Source: Chlamydiales bacterium
GTDB taxonomy: Bacteria; Chlamydiota; Chlamydiia; Chlamydiales; JAAKFR01
Direction of reading: 5' to 3'
DNA length: 64,000 nt
Assembly: GCA_022601635.1 (NCBI GenBank)
Contig: JAJACG010000024.1
Span: forward strand, 81,240-145,239
Positions 9,386 to 19,319 of the stretch are shown piece after piece. Position 1 is the first letter of the stretch, and every line of letters begins with the position of its first letter. The notes below the pieces were generated by a model. That model was not told where the DNA came from. It was given only the letters and a program-made list of their open reading frames with translations, and searched no databases. Position numbers and translations under genes: made by a program.

Positions 9386-12018
9386 TTTTTGCCAATATGT
9401 ACGTCCACAACTAAAGGTACTTTTAGAGAAAAAACACTTTCCATCGAAGGTTTCACAAGTTTCTCTAAATTAGCCACCTCTGAGTCCGGTGTTTCAAAAA
9501 TTAATTCATCATGAACCTGTAAAACCATTTGACTTTCATAGCCTTGAAGCTTTTTTGAGATATCAAGCATAGCCAATTTGATCAGGTCGGCGGAGCTGCC
9601 CTGCAAAGGGGTATTGACGGCTAGTCTCTCGGCTGCTGAGCGTACCATGCCATTTTTGGAGTTGATCTCTGGGATCAATCTCTGTCTTCCAGTCATGGTG
9701 ATCGCTTTTTGATTGTTTTTGCAGCTTTCAACACACTCTTCTAAATAGAGTTTGACCTTAGGATAGCGCGCAAAATACTCTTCAATGAATGATTTAGCTC
9801 TTTTGACTTCGATATTCAGTTCGCGGGCAAGTCCAAAGGCTTGCTGGCCATAGATGATGCCAAAGTTGATCGCTTTTGCTGCAAAGCGCTGATCTTTTGT
9901 TACCTCTGGCAGTGGCACTTCAAACATAAGTGAGGCGGTGTAGGAGTGGATATCCTCATTAGCATTGAAGGCAGTGATTAGAGTGGGGTCTTCACTTAGG
10001 TGAGCGAGTAGGCGCAGCTCGATCTGGGAGTAGTCAAAAGAGACAAAGCTATAACCCTCTTTTTGCGGTAAGAAGGCTTCGCGGATGCGCCTGCCCTCTT
10101 TTGAGCGAACAGGAATATTTTGCAGGTTAGGATCTTGGCAGGCGAGCCTTCCTGTTGCTGTCACAAATTGGTTAAATGTGGGGTGAATCCGTTTTGTTTT
10201 TGGATTGATCGCTTCAGGTAGAGCCTCCAAGTAGGTGGAGCGCAGCTTTTCAAGTATGCGATACTCAATGATTTGTTGGCAGATAGGGTGATCTTCAGCC
10301 AACTTCTCCAAAACTTCCGCTTTTGTAGAGTGGCCAGTTGCAGTTTTTTTCAAAGAGGGGATAGCCATCTTTTCGAAGAGAATTTGTGAAAGCTGCTTGG
10401 GGGAGTTGAGATTAAAACTCTCGCCCGCCATTTCATAGACCGACTCCTCTAGCTGAGCCAGCTTTACAGCGAGCTCTTTGGATTGCGCTTGGAGAAGTTT
10501 GGGATCGATATACATGCCATTTCTTTCCATCTGCATCAAGACAAGGGTGAGCGGCTGCTCCATCTCAAAAAGCAGTGACTCCATACCTTGCTTCTCAATC
10601 TCCTTGGCAAAGAGAGTTTTGAGGCGCAGTGTATAATCGACATCTTCGCAACAGTAGTCGCAAACCTTTTCAATAGGCACAAGATCCATTGTGATCTCTT
10701 TCTTGCCACTGCCAATCAGCTCTTTAATGGGTGTTTTCACTTTCCCAAAGTGCTGTAAGCTAAGGATATCAAGGGAGTGCCGTCTGCTCGATGGATTCAG
10801 CAGGTAGGAGGCAAGAATGGTATCGAAGGCGAGATTCTTGACAAAGATGCCTTCGTTGGCCAAAACGTGGCAGTCATATTTGGCGTTATGTCCGATGAAG
10901 TGGCCGCTCTCTAAGATTGGTTTCAATGTTTTGAGAACATGCTCTTTTCCAAGGCGACCATTGCACGGCACATAGTAGGCCTCTTTTGCTTTGAGGCAAA
11001 AACCGATTCCCACCAAAGAGGCAAGCATTGGTTGTACACTTGTGCTTTCTACATCGAAGCTGATTTCATCTGCTTCTTGCAACTCGACCAGCAGCTGATC
11101 GAGAGCTTTTTGATCATCAACAAGGTGGTAGGCAGTTTTTTCTACGCTTTGGCCATCCAGATCTTTGACAAGAGTATTGAAGCCCATCTCTAAATAAAAG
11201 GCTTTGAGTGCGTCGAAGTCGGGTTCCTCTTTGTCAAACTTTTTGGGAAAGTCGATATCGGTGTGGATCGTAGCTAGCCGCTTAGAGAGGCGCGCAATAT
11301 CTGCCTCCTCACGCAACGTCTGCTGCTTTTTGGCACCCTTTACCTTGTCTGGATTGGCGAGCAGATTTTCAAGTGATCCAAACTCTTGCAAGAGGGGAAC
11401 GGCTGTCTTAGGGCCAAAACCTTTGAGGCCTGGAATATTGTCAGAACTATCTCCCATGATGGCAAGTAGGTCCACAATTTGGTGGGGGGGGACGCCGTAG
11501 ATCTCTTCTACGCCAGCTGGATCGATAACTAGGTTATTCTTCCAAGTGTTGAGAACGTGCACTTTATCTGTCACGAGCTGGCAGAGATCTTTGTCACTGG
11601 TGCAAATATAGATTTCATCACCCTCTTTCTCTGCCCAAGTGGCGATACTGCCAATGGTGTCATCTGCCTCAACACCGCCTACCTCAACATGCGGAATTCC
11701 AAAGAGTTCACAAAATTGGCGTACCCTTTCAATCTGCTGCGGTAGATCTTCCAAAATGGTGGTGCGGTTACTCTTGTACTTTTCGTAGATCTCTGTGCGC
11801 TGCTTCTTGTTGTCAGGACCGTCGAAGACAGCGATGATGTGAGAGGGGTCAAAATCTTTGATCAGCTTCCCAATCGAGCGGATGAAGCCGTAGACGGCGT
11901 GTACAGGTTCGCCCGCCGGGCTGCTCATATGTGGCAGCGCATAGTAGGCACGAAAGATATAACCTGAAACATCTAATACAAAAAGCTTACGGGGCATAGA
12001 GATAGGCTGAGCGGTCAT
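9370..12018 (-). CDS. polA: DNA polymerase I
   Basis: 5'-3' exo, 3'-5' exo-like (FDVEST) and polymerase motifs (SFDYSQIELRLLAHLSEDP, KAINFGIIYGQ, QVHDELIFE). Confidence 0.98.
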   Translation of the reverse strand: MTAQPISMPRKLFVLDVSGYIFRAYYALPHMSSPAGEPVHAVYGFIRSIGKLIKDFDPSHIIAVFDGPDNKKQRTEIYEKYKSNRTTILEDLPQQIERVRQFCELFGIPHVEVGGVEADDTIGSIATWAEKEGDEIYICTSDKDLCQLVTDKVHVLNTWKNNLVIDPAGVEEIYGVPPHQIVDLLAIMGDSSDNIPGLKGFGPKTAVPLLQEFGSLENLLANPDKVKGAKKQQTLREEADIARLSKRLATIHTDIDFPKKFDKEEPDFDALKAFYLEMGFNTLVKDLDGQSVEKTAYHLVDDQKALDQLLVELQEADEISFDVESTSVQPMLASLVGIGFCLKAKEAYYVPCNGRLGKEHVLKTLKPILESGHFIGHNAKYDCHVLANEGIFVKNLAFDTILASYLLNPSSRRHSLDILSLQHFGKVKTPIKELIGSGKKEITMDLVPIEKVCDYCCEDVDYTLRLKTLFAKEIEKQGMESLLFEMEQPLTLVLMQMERNGMYIDPKLLQAQSKELAVKLAQLEESVYEMAGESFNLNSPKQLSQILFEKMAIPSLKKTATGHSTKAEVLEKLAEDHPICQQIIEYRILEKLRSTYLEALPEAINPKTKRIHPTFNQFVTATGRLACQDPNLQNIPVRSKEGRRIREAFLPQKEGYSFVSFDYSQIELRLLAHLSEDPTLITAFNANEDIHSYTASLMFEVPLPEVTKDQRFAAKAINFGIIYGQQAFGLARELNIEVKRAKSFIEEYFARYPKVKLYLEECVESCKNNQKAITMTGRQRLIPEINSKNGMVRSAAERLAVNTPLQGSSADLIKLAMLDISKKLQGYESQMVLQVHDELIFETPDSEVANLEKLVKPSMESVFSLKVPLVVDVHIGKNWAEC

Positions 12019-12982
12019 GAGACTGGCTCAAAAACAAGCTGCTTCCAAAGGTTTCCTTAAACCAGTTTTTTGTTTTGAACTGGATCACCTGATACTTCTC
12101 TTCAATTCCAAGATCTTTGGCCATCTTTTCAATCACATCGCTCAAATCTGATCCGCTCCCATCAATGTAGCCAAACTCGGCTGCCTCATGAGCGGGGAAG
12201 ATCTGGGCTCCATATTTTGTGACCAAACTTTCATGCGTCAGCTTGGGACGGTTTGCCAACACAATGTCGACAAAATTTTTGTAGTAAAAATCAACGAGCT
12301 GCTGGCGGCTCTCGCCTTCGCCCTCATGCCACTCCCTAAAGGGATTCATCTCATCCTTGCCCTTTCCAGCAAAAACGGTCTTGCTATGCACACCGATTTT
12401 CTGCAAAGCGTCATAGACATTGAGGTAGGGAGGCCATCCCAATACACCAACAGAGCCGATCAATGTGACATCACTAGCATAGATTTTGTCACTGGCACAG
12501 GCGATGTAGTAGCCGCCAGAGGCGCAAAGACCATCCGTAAAGGTGTAAACTGGCACTTCAAAACGCTCTTTGTACTCTTTGATTTGACGGTAAATCACAT
12601 TGGAGGCGTGAGCACCACCACCGGGGGAGTTGATTGTCAAGACGATGCCTTTGACACGATCATTTTTTAGACTGCCCTCTCGTGAGTCGAGTAGAATCTC
12701 TCCAATCTTTTCAGCTGTGAGCTCTCCAAGTCCAATCGTGCCCTCAATGGCAATCTGCAAAATCACTGGAGTATTAGAGCCGAGAGGCTTTCTACTGCCA
12801 TCAGCATTGGGCATAATTTTCGCTTTGTGCGGGAGGCGCTTTTCATCGGCGGATGAGGCGAAGATGCCGACAAGAAGGACCATAACAAGGCCGAGACCTA
12901 AGATGGCGCCAGCAACACCGAATAGGGAGACGAAAAAAGAGCGCAGCGCATTTAAAAAGATAGATTCATGTTCAAATTTCAT
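11987..12982 (-). CDS. sppA: Signal peptide peptidase SppA-type S49 serine protease
   Basis: N-terminal TM; INSPGGGAHASNVIYRQIK; SGGYYIACASDKIYAS, GSVGVLG. Confidence 0.92.
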   Translation of the reverse strand: MKFEHESIFLNALRSFFVSLFGVAGAILGLGLVMVLLVGIFASSADEKRLPHKAKIMPNADGSRKPLGSNTPVILQIAIEGTIGLGELTAEKIGEILLDSREGSLKNDRVKGIVLTINSPGGGAHASNVIYRQIKEYKERFEVPVYTFTDGLCASGGYYIACASDKIYASDVTLIGSVGVLGWPPYLNVYDALQKIGVHSKTVFAGKGKDEMNPFREWHEGEGESRQQLVDFYYKNFVDIVLANRPKLTHESLVTKYGAQIFPAHEAAEFGYIDGSGSDLSDVIEKMAKDLGIEEKYQVIQFKTKNWFKETFGSSLFLSQSHDRSAYLYAP

Positions 12983-13047
12983 ATGAGGCGAGTGTTGCTT
13001 AGCTTCTCTTTTTGGTCAAGGGGATACTGATTTCAGGATCTTACTGT

Positions 13048-13210
13048 AGGAGACACTGAACAACTCGCTCATTGAATCTTCTGCCAATCTTCGCACCGCT
13101 GCATCATTCTCACCTTCACTAACCCGTAAGGGGTTAGCGTCAGGCTCCGAACTTCCCCTCGATAGAAATCTTGCCAAAATCTCTAACAAAGTACTTATTC
13201 AGTATCTCCT
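13048..13210 (+). repeat. Near-palindromic dispersed repeat, copy 1
   Basis: AGGAGACACTGAACAA...CTAACCCGTAAGGGGTTAG...TTATTCAGTATCTCCT; terminal inverted repeats. Confidence 0.9.
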
Positions 13211-14184
13211 GTAGGGTCATATAGATGTACGGTGGGCGCATCTGGATCATAGGAGGGATGTTTGACCGACTGAAATTCATAGATAGTTCTTCTATCTAGG
13301 TTGCGACCCTCTAGTTCCTCTTGATTGCCGCTCAAGATGGGCACATCTTTGCCAGATGCCAATGCTTCTAGACGCAACTCCAGCCTTCTCTCATTGCCGT
13401 AGTGATCAAGGCGTTCTGCTGCTTGCTCTACCCCGAAGGTGCGCGCATGTGCCGCACGTTTCTCAACAAGAGGGCTTGTGATTGCTACAATTTCACCATC
13501 AATCTGATTGCGTGAGACCCACATGTTGTGTTGGTCGGGATAGAGCACATCAATGTCGCGTCTCCCGTCAGATGTCTCATAGGCAAGCGCCATAAAAGAG
13601 CGACCTTTGGGATCCACACCGGTCACAATAGGCCCTTGTAGATGTTCCATTTTGATATCCTCGATCAAAACTCCCTCTAGCCTGTCTGGAGATTTTTCAT
13701 AGGCACTGAGCACAGATTTGAGGTAGGAGGGGAAAGCGCGTAGCTCAGGCCCAGGGCTCTCTCTTTTCATTCGCTTGGCCACGGCTTTCATGCTCTTTTT
13801 AGCGAATTTACGAATTGATGAGCCTCTTTTTATTGTTGGGGTTTCTATTCTCTCATTCGGAGTAAGAGGAAGCGGTGTTCTCTTCATTTCTATTTCACTG
13901 CGCCGGCTAGAGCTTCTACCTGAGTCTGTTGGTGAGATAACGCGAAAGGCAGTTTGTGAGAGACGCATAGCAGTTGGTGAGAAAAGGCTACTGACACGCC
14001 CTTCAAGTGATTCAAACCCCGATTCCTCTGAAATGGTAGATAAGCTTTGACGGAAGATAAGAGAGAGCTCAGAAGAGCCGTATCCTAGAGAGTATCGACG
14101 TCCCTGCAGTTCACCCGTCTGCTCTTGGGGGCTACTCTGCTTTGGGTTGATAGAATGGTCATCAGGTCCCTGAATGCTAGACAT
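13195..14184 (-). CDS. Hypothetical protein (about 330 aa); C-terminal GDTE-stop lies within the repeat
   Basis: Long ORF; likely start MSSIQGPDDHS just upstream of the ABC gene stop. Confidence 0.65.
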   Translation of the reverse strand: MSSIQGPDDHSINPKQSSPQEQTGELQGRRYSLGYGSSELSLIFRQSLSTISEESGFESLEGRVSSLFSPTAMRLSQTAFRVISPTDSGRSSSRRSEIEMKRTPLPLTPNERIETPTIKRGSSIRKFAKKSMKAVAKRMKRESPGPELRAFPSYLKSVLSAYEKSPDRLEGVLIEDIKMEHLQGPIVTGVDPKGRSFMALAYETSDGRRDIDVLYPDQHNMWVSRNQIDGEIVAITSPLVEKRAAHARTFGVEQAAERLDHYGNERRLELRLEALASGKDVPILSGNQEELEGRNLDRRTIYEFQSVKHPSYDPDAPTVHLYDPTGDTE

Positions 14185-14878
14185 ATGTTCCCCCATTTTG
14201 CTTATGTCTGATGATGCGACCATCTTCCATCTCCAAAATGCGATCTGCGAAATCAAAGATGCGCGCATCATGTGTAACGATTACAAGAGAGCTTTTGTGC
14301 CTTCTTGCCAACTTTTGAAAGAGCTCCATCACCTGCGCTCCAGTCTTATGATCAAGCGCTGATGTCGGCTCATCACAAACGATGATTTTTGGATTGTGGA
14401 TGCAGCCGCGCACAATCGCAACACGCTGCTGTTCACCGCCTGACATCTGTTTGGGATAGGCATCTATTCGCTTCTCAAGTCCCACCTCCACCAGCAATCC
14501 CTTTGCGTAGTCTAATGCACGTTCCTTGTCCTCTCCGTTGATCACAAGAGGAAGCGCCGCATTTTCGAGAGCTGTTAGCATTGGAATGAGATTGAAGTTT
14601 TGAAAGATGAAGCCGATCTGCTTCCCTCGGTAGGCCACTTTTTCATCATCTGGCAGCGCATTGACATCCTTGCCAAAAAGCAGACACTCTCCCTCTGATT
14701 GATCCAAAATGGTGCTGATGATTGAAAGTAGTGTGGTCTTGCCACAGCCAGAAGGCCCCACAATCATCAAGAGTTCCCCCATATGCGACTCAAAGGTAAC
14801 TCCGCGCAGCGCATCGACGCGCGCTAGCTTTTTTCCATAATGTTTTTTGAGTCCCTTGCACGCTATCGCAACATTCAT
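14177..14878 (-). CDS. ABC transporter ATP-binding protein (MacB/DevA/LolD class)
   Basis: GPSGCGKTTLLSIIS, SGGEQQRVAIVRGC, IIVCDEPTSALD; start set at MNVAIACKGLKKHYG (ORF track extends upstream into the overlapping gene). Confidence 0.92.
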   Translation of the reverse strand: MNVAIACKGLKKHYGKKLARVDALRGVTFESHMGELLMIVGPSGCGKTTLLSIISTILDQSEGECLLFGKDVNALPDDEKVAYRGKQIGFIFQNFNLIPMLTALENAALPLVINGEDKERALDYAKGLLVEVGLEKRIDAYPKQMSGGEQQRVAIVRGCIHNPKIIVCDEPTSALDHKTGAQVMELFQKLARRHKSSLVIVTHDARIFDFADRILEMEDGRIIRHKQNGGTYV

Positions 14879-16020
14879 GAGGCAAATACCGTGGAAGGTT
14901 GAACACGCAAAATCTTGTAGATGCTGATCAGTGCAGCAAAAAGAGTGATCAAGAAGATAGCCAAAGCACTCGCAATCAGAAGCCAGAAAGGCAACGTGAA
15001 GGAGAGCTCTGTGCCACCACCCGAAAGGCCAAAAATAGCTGCAAGGCCAATGCCTAAACCCCAACCAATTCCTGCCACAACAAGACCTTGAACGACCACC
15101 ATAGAAATGAGCATATTTCTGCTCGCTCCCATCGCTTTACATGTGGCAAAATAGCGTTGGTTCTCATAGGCGAAGGTATAAAAGGTTTGACCCGCAATCG
15201 CCGCACCAATGATGAATCCAAGTGCAACAGCCAAGCCAAAATTGATCGGAATACCAGTATGCAAAAGGTAGTAGCTCACTGTCAGCCGGATGAATTGATT
15301 GCGTGTATAAGCAGCAAGTCCTGTCATCCGAGAAATCTTTTTACAAAGCTCCTCTGGCTTTACACCTGGCTTAGATTTGACCAAAATGAAGGAGAGCAGG
15401 TTTCTTTCAGAGGGGGCGTAGCTTAAAGCGCGTTCATAGGTTGTGTAGATGACAGGCTGTGAGGCGAAGGTGCGTGTTACGTGGCAAAAACCTCTGACAA
15501 CAGCTCTTCTGTCATTGATTTCCAATTTATCGCCCAGCTGCAGAGGCACTTTGTTAGAGGCGAGTTTGCCCTTTGCTGCAACAGCATCAACGATGATGGC
15601 ATCTTGATCGAGAAGTTCGTAGATAGAGCCTTCTACGATCCAAGGGGGGCCTCCGATCAACGTCGTATTGTCAATCCCAATGACATTGCAATTTTGATAG
15701 GCTCCAGAGGGGAGGCGTGTATGTAAGATGCCTTTGTACATTGGGACAGCCCATTCTAACTCCTCAAAGCCGCGCACTTGATAGAGCTTAGTGCTCTTAA
15801 TTGGTTTGATGTCATCGACATGTTGCACACCTCTGTCGACCACCCAGATATTGTTTTGAGAGGTGTCGGTGATGAAGCCGTAGGTGCGCTGCATCAAGCC
15901 AATGAAGATGCCTGCTTGCTGTGTCATAATGAAGGTAGCAAAGGTGAGGCCGATCAGCATCGCTAGAAATTTGGTACGATCGTTTAGGATCATTTTGATG
16001 GCAAAGCCTAGCATTCCCAA
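14875..16020 (-). CDS. FtsX/DevC-type ABC transporter permease
   Basis: N-terminal TM, large periplasmic domain, three C-terminal TMs, coupled to the ATPase. Confidence 0.87.
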   Translation of the reverse strand: MGMLGFAIKMILNDRTKFLAMLIGLTFATFIMTQQAGIFIGLMQRTYGFITDTSQNNIWVVDRGVQHVDDIKPIKSTKLYQVRGFEELEWAVPMYKGILHTRLPSGAYQNCNVIGIDNTTLIGGPPWIVEGSIYELLDQDAIIVDAVAAKGKLASNKVPLQLGDKLEINDRRAVVRGFCHVTRTFASQPVIYTTYERALSYAPSERNLLSFILVKSKPGVKPEELCKKISRMTGLAAYTRNQFIRLTVSYYLLHTGIPINFGLAVALGFIIGAAIAGQTFYTFAYENQRYFATCKAMGASRNMLISMVVVQGLVVAGIGWGLGIGLAAIFGLSGGGTELSFTLPFWLLIASALAIFLITLFAALISIYKILRVQPSTVFAS

Positions 16021-17393
16021 CCACCTCCAAGTGCTTTGAAGATGGCAACGAGCTTGGCGCGTAATAGCTCACGTCCCTCTGATTCCGCAATTTGAGAGGC
16101 GTAAAGCTCTCGCTCCAGCTCAAAGAGAAAGAGAAAGTTAACTAGTCCCGCTGAATAGAGAGAGTCTGCCAATGTCCGCGCATGTTCATAGTTCTTTGTC
16201 TGTTCGATTAATTCATCAACGCGAATATGTTCTTGAAAGTAGGCAACAAGAGAGCTCTCTACCTCCTCCACAGCATCTAGGACTGTCTTCTCATATTGTA
16301 TGGCGGCTTGATGTTGCAAAGAGGTAGCGACAGCTATTTGAGAGAGAATCTGACCACCTCGAAAAATAGGCATTGATGCGACAGGTTGAATTTGCCAAAA
16401 GCGGCTTTCTGGTTTGAACCAGAAGCTGAAGAAGCTGGTTGAATATTTGAATAGCCCCTCTAAAGAGAGTGTGGGGAAGAGCTCTTTGCGCGACGCTTTG
16501 ACTCGCGCTCCTGACGCTAATAGTGAGAGCTCTGCAGCTCGTACATCACCTCTTCTACAGAGCAGTTCGGATGGCAAACCTACAGGAATATCCGCCTCAT
16601 GAATTTCATATGCGCGAGGCTGATCAAAGGCGTATAGCATGCTGTTCGGCATCTGCCCTAAGAGGGTTGCAATCGCAAAAATTGTCTCTTTTAAGCGCGC
16701 TTGTAGGTCAGCAAGATCGGCATAGCGCGTGCGCAAAAGCGCTCTTGCCGTATAGACATCGATCTCTGGAATCAAACCGATATCATAGCGTGTATTTGTG
16801 GTGGCAACGAGATCAGCAGCAGAGCCAATGTGCAGCTGAGTGATGCGAATGCGATCTTGCAAATTTCTGATTAAAAAGTAGTTGAGGGCAATCTCGCTTG
16901 TTATTGTGAGATTGGTATGACGTAAAAGCTCTTCCTCGCTCAAAACATCTAATGCAGCACCTCTTGCGCGATCACGCAGCTTTCCAAAGATATCGAGCTC
17001 CCAAGCAGCGTCAAAACCTACGCGGTAGAAGTTTTCAAAGCCGCCGCCTAGGAAGGGTGAATCACCCTCTGTTGAGGGGTTACGCTCTCGTAAGAAAAAA
17101 GCTTCAGCATCGATTTGAGGGAGCAGTCGCGAGAATTCAACACCAAACTGCGCACGTGCTTGGCAGATACGTTCACGAGCAATTCGTAGAGTTAAGTTTT
17201 GATCTAAAGCTTTTTGAATCAGCTGAGTGAGCAGAGGGTCTTGAAACTGTTCCCACCATGTGGCGAGATCTACCTTTGCACCCTCCATCTCGTCGATTCT
17301 CTCCTGTTCCGAAAATTGTTCCTGCATGACAAACTCGGGCTGCAAGCAGGGACGGCAGGAGGCGAGAAGAAGCAGGAGCAGTAGCTTTTTCAT
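16008..17393 (-). CDS. TolC/NodT-family outer membrane efflux protein
   Basis: Signal peptide with LASC lipobox-like motif; WWEQFQDPLLTQLIQKALDQNLTLRIARERICQARAQ; AAWELDIFGKLRDRARGA; SIPVGLPSELLCRRGDVRAAE-like segment. Confidence 0.92.
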   Translation of the reverse strand: MKKLLLLLLLASCRPCLQPEFVMQEQFSEQERIDEMEGAKVDLATWWEQFQDPLLTQLIQKALDQNLTLRIARERICQARAQFGVEFSRLLPQIDAEAFFLRERNPSTEGDSPFLGGGFENFYRVGFDAAWELDIFGKLRDRARGAALDVLSEEELLRHTNLTITSEIALNYFLIRNLQDRIRITQLHIGSAADLVATTNTRYDIGLIPEIDVYTARALLRTRYADLADLQARLKETIFAIATLLGQMPNSMLYAFDQPRAYEIHEADIPVGLPSELLCRRGDVRAAELSLLASGARVKASRKELFPTLSLEGLFKYSTSFFSFWFKPESRFWQIQPVASMPIFRGGQILSQIAVATSLQHQAAIQYEKTVLDAVEEVESSLVAYFQEHIRVDELIEQTKNYEHARTLADSLYSAGLVNFLFLFELERELYASQIAESEGRELLRAKLVAIFKALGGGWEC

Positions 17394-18454
17394 TTTGCTT
17401 CCCTCATCGGTTTTGCTTCTAAATAGATGTTGAGTAGCTGGCCTGGGTAGATTGGGAGATCACCGCGATCAAACTTGTAGGTGATTTGTAGGACTCGCGT
17501 ATCAACTAGTTCAGTTGAAATACCGTTGAGTGCTCTTTTGGGAACAACATAGGGATCGATGCGCTCAAACTTTAAAGGTACTGATAGTGTACGATTTCCT
17601 CGTACATAACCGATGCCGGGAGCACCATGAAGGATACGCCAGATCTCCTCTTCATCGACATCCACACGTACAAGCAGCGGGTCTAAAACACCGAACAAGA
17701 TGGTGGGTTCATGTTCACAGTGGGTGGCAACAACCAGCTCACCTGGATAGCGATTAACACGCATAACAGTGCCACTAAATGGAGCGCGCACGATGCTCTT
17801 ATTGAAACGTCTTTCAACTTCCACGAGCTTTGCTTTGGCTTCTTTGAGTTCTGCTCTTGCTACTTCGAGGTCAGCAACCCACGCACCTGCAAGCATTTTC
17901 GATAAATCTTCTTGAGCCTCTTTTAGAGAAAAGCGCGCTTCCCGAGCTCCAAAGCGACGCTGGTTTTTCTCATCACGGCTAACAGCGCGCGGATTATCCA
18001 GATTCTCAATCAACTCAAATTTGGCTAACTGGTTGAGATAGTTGGCCTTTTTCTTTTCAAGCTTTGCTTCAAGGATAGGAATATCACGCGGATCGGGTAG
18101 GTCGAGCAGTCGCTGATACTTTTTCTGAGCAACCTCTACAGCCTCTTTGGCTACTTCGATTTGTGCAGCTCCAACGGAGCATTTCATTTTGAAGAGAATG
18201 GCGCCCTTTTCGACGTAGTCACCAGGAGCAACCAAGAGCTCTTGCATCACTTCGGTGATGGAGCTGCCGATGGAGATATCGTGGGAGGAGGCTTCGACCA
18301 TTCCAGCTGCTGAGATATAGTGTTCAAAGGGGGCTTTGGGTGGTGGAATGGGAATAGGGGGAGTGGGTGGAGCGATGCGGCTGATCACAACTGCAACGAG
18401 TCCAAGGAGTAAGCCTATACCGGCAAGAATCGGAAGTATGATTCTGGCGAACAT
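17390..18454 (-). CDS. HlyD/DevB-family periplasmic adaptor protein
   Basis: N-terminal TM, lipoyl-like domain, coiled coil, FNKSIVRAPFSGTVMRVNRYPGELV. Confidence 0.9.
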   Translation of the reverse strand: MFARIILPILAGIGLLLGLVAVVISRIAPPTPPIPIPPPKAPFEHYISAAGMVEASSHDISIGSSITEVMQELLVAPGDYVEKGAILFKMKCSVGAAQIEVAKEAVEVAQKKYQRLLDLPDPRDIPILEAKLEKKKANYLNQLAKFELIENLDNPRAVSRDEKNQRRFGAREARFSLKEAQEDLSKMLAGAWVADLEVARAELKEAKAKLVEVERRFNKSIVRAPFSGTVMRVNRYPGELVVATHCEHEPTILFGVLDPLLVRVDVDEEEIWRILHGAPGIGYVRGNRTLSVPLKFERIDPYVVPKRALNGISTELVDTRVLQITYKFDRGDLPIYPGQLLNIYLEAKPMREAK

Positions 18455-18494
18455 ACTTATGTATAAGCAAGTAATATGCCACCCGCGGAGTACC

Positions 18495-18660
18495 TAAGGA
18501 AGCCCTGATTAACTCCTTCACCAGATCTTCCGCCAATATTCACGTCGCTGCATCATTCTCATCTTCACTAACCCACAATGGGTTAGATGTTCGGCTCCGA
18601 ACTTCCCCTCGATAGAAATCTTACCGAAACCTCTGCCAAGGTACTTATTCAGTATCTCCT
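18495..18660 (+). repeat. Near-palindromic dispersed repeat, copy 2 (variant left terminus)
   Basis: TAAGGAAGCCCTGATTAACTCC...CTAACCCACAATGGGTTAG...GTACTTATTCAGTATCTCCT. Confidence 0.88.
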
Positions 18661-18722
18661 CAAGCAGAGGGTCAATTGCTAGATAGAAGATTTATATTAG
18701 AATTTGGTATAGAATTTTGTGT

Positions 18723-19319
18723 ATGGAGGAGTTCGTTTTCCAGCATGCGCATCTGGCACATTGGGTCATTTTTGGACTCTTTATGCTTGCCGGATTTAAC
18801 CTTCCGATCAGCGAAGACATTCTCATCATCGCAGGCGGTATTTTAGCCTCCACAGTTGTTCCCGAAAACACATGGAAGATATTTGCTGCCATCTTCTTAG
18901 GTGCCTATCTTTCTGACCTGGTTCTCTTCTATCTTTCTAGAGCTTTGGGACCCTCTATATTGAGTAGTAGATGGTTTTCCAAGATGGTCAAGCCAAAGAG
19001 GGTGAGGAAAATGGAGCAGTATTATGAGAAATGGGGTGTATTGACACTTTTCTTTGGTCGATTTATTCCCTTTGGTGTGCGCAACTGCCTTTTTGTGACA
19101 GCTGGGATGTCACGGATGAATCCGAGTCGATTTATGTTGGTTGATGGGGTGGCCTGTTTTATTACAAACAGTTCTCTTTTTGCGCTTTCCTACTTTTGTG
19201 GCCGTAGTTGTTCGATTTGGGTGAAGATTTTTAATGTGTCGCTTTTTTCACTCTTTCTAATCGCACTTTTCAGTTTTATTTGGTATAAGACGGCAAGTGA
19301 TAGGGAGACTGCGGACTGA
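18723..19319 (+). CDS. DedA-family membrane protein
   Basis: LPISEDILIIAGGIL, FFGRFIPFGVRNCLFVTAGMSRM, multiple TMs. Confidence 0.85.
   Translation: MEEFVFQHAHLAHWVIFGLFMLAGFNLPISEDILIIAGGILASTVVPENTWKIFAAIFLGAYLSDLVLFYLSRALGPSILSSRWFSKMVKPKRVRKMEQYYEKWGVLTLFFGRFIPFGVRNCLFVTAGMSRMNPSRFMLVDGVACFITNSSLFALSYFCGRSCSIWVKIFNVSLFSLFLIALFSFIWYKTASDRETAD

Noticed and set aside
11204-11500. 98-aa + strand ORF within polA
   Set aside because: Antisense to conserved polA 5' nuclease region.
14878-15064. N-terminal 62-residue extension of the ABC ATPase in the ORF track
   Set aside because: Extension is W/C/H-rich and overlaps the permease gene; the canonical start is MNVAIACKGLKKHYG.
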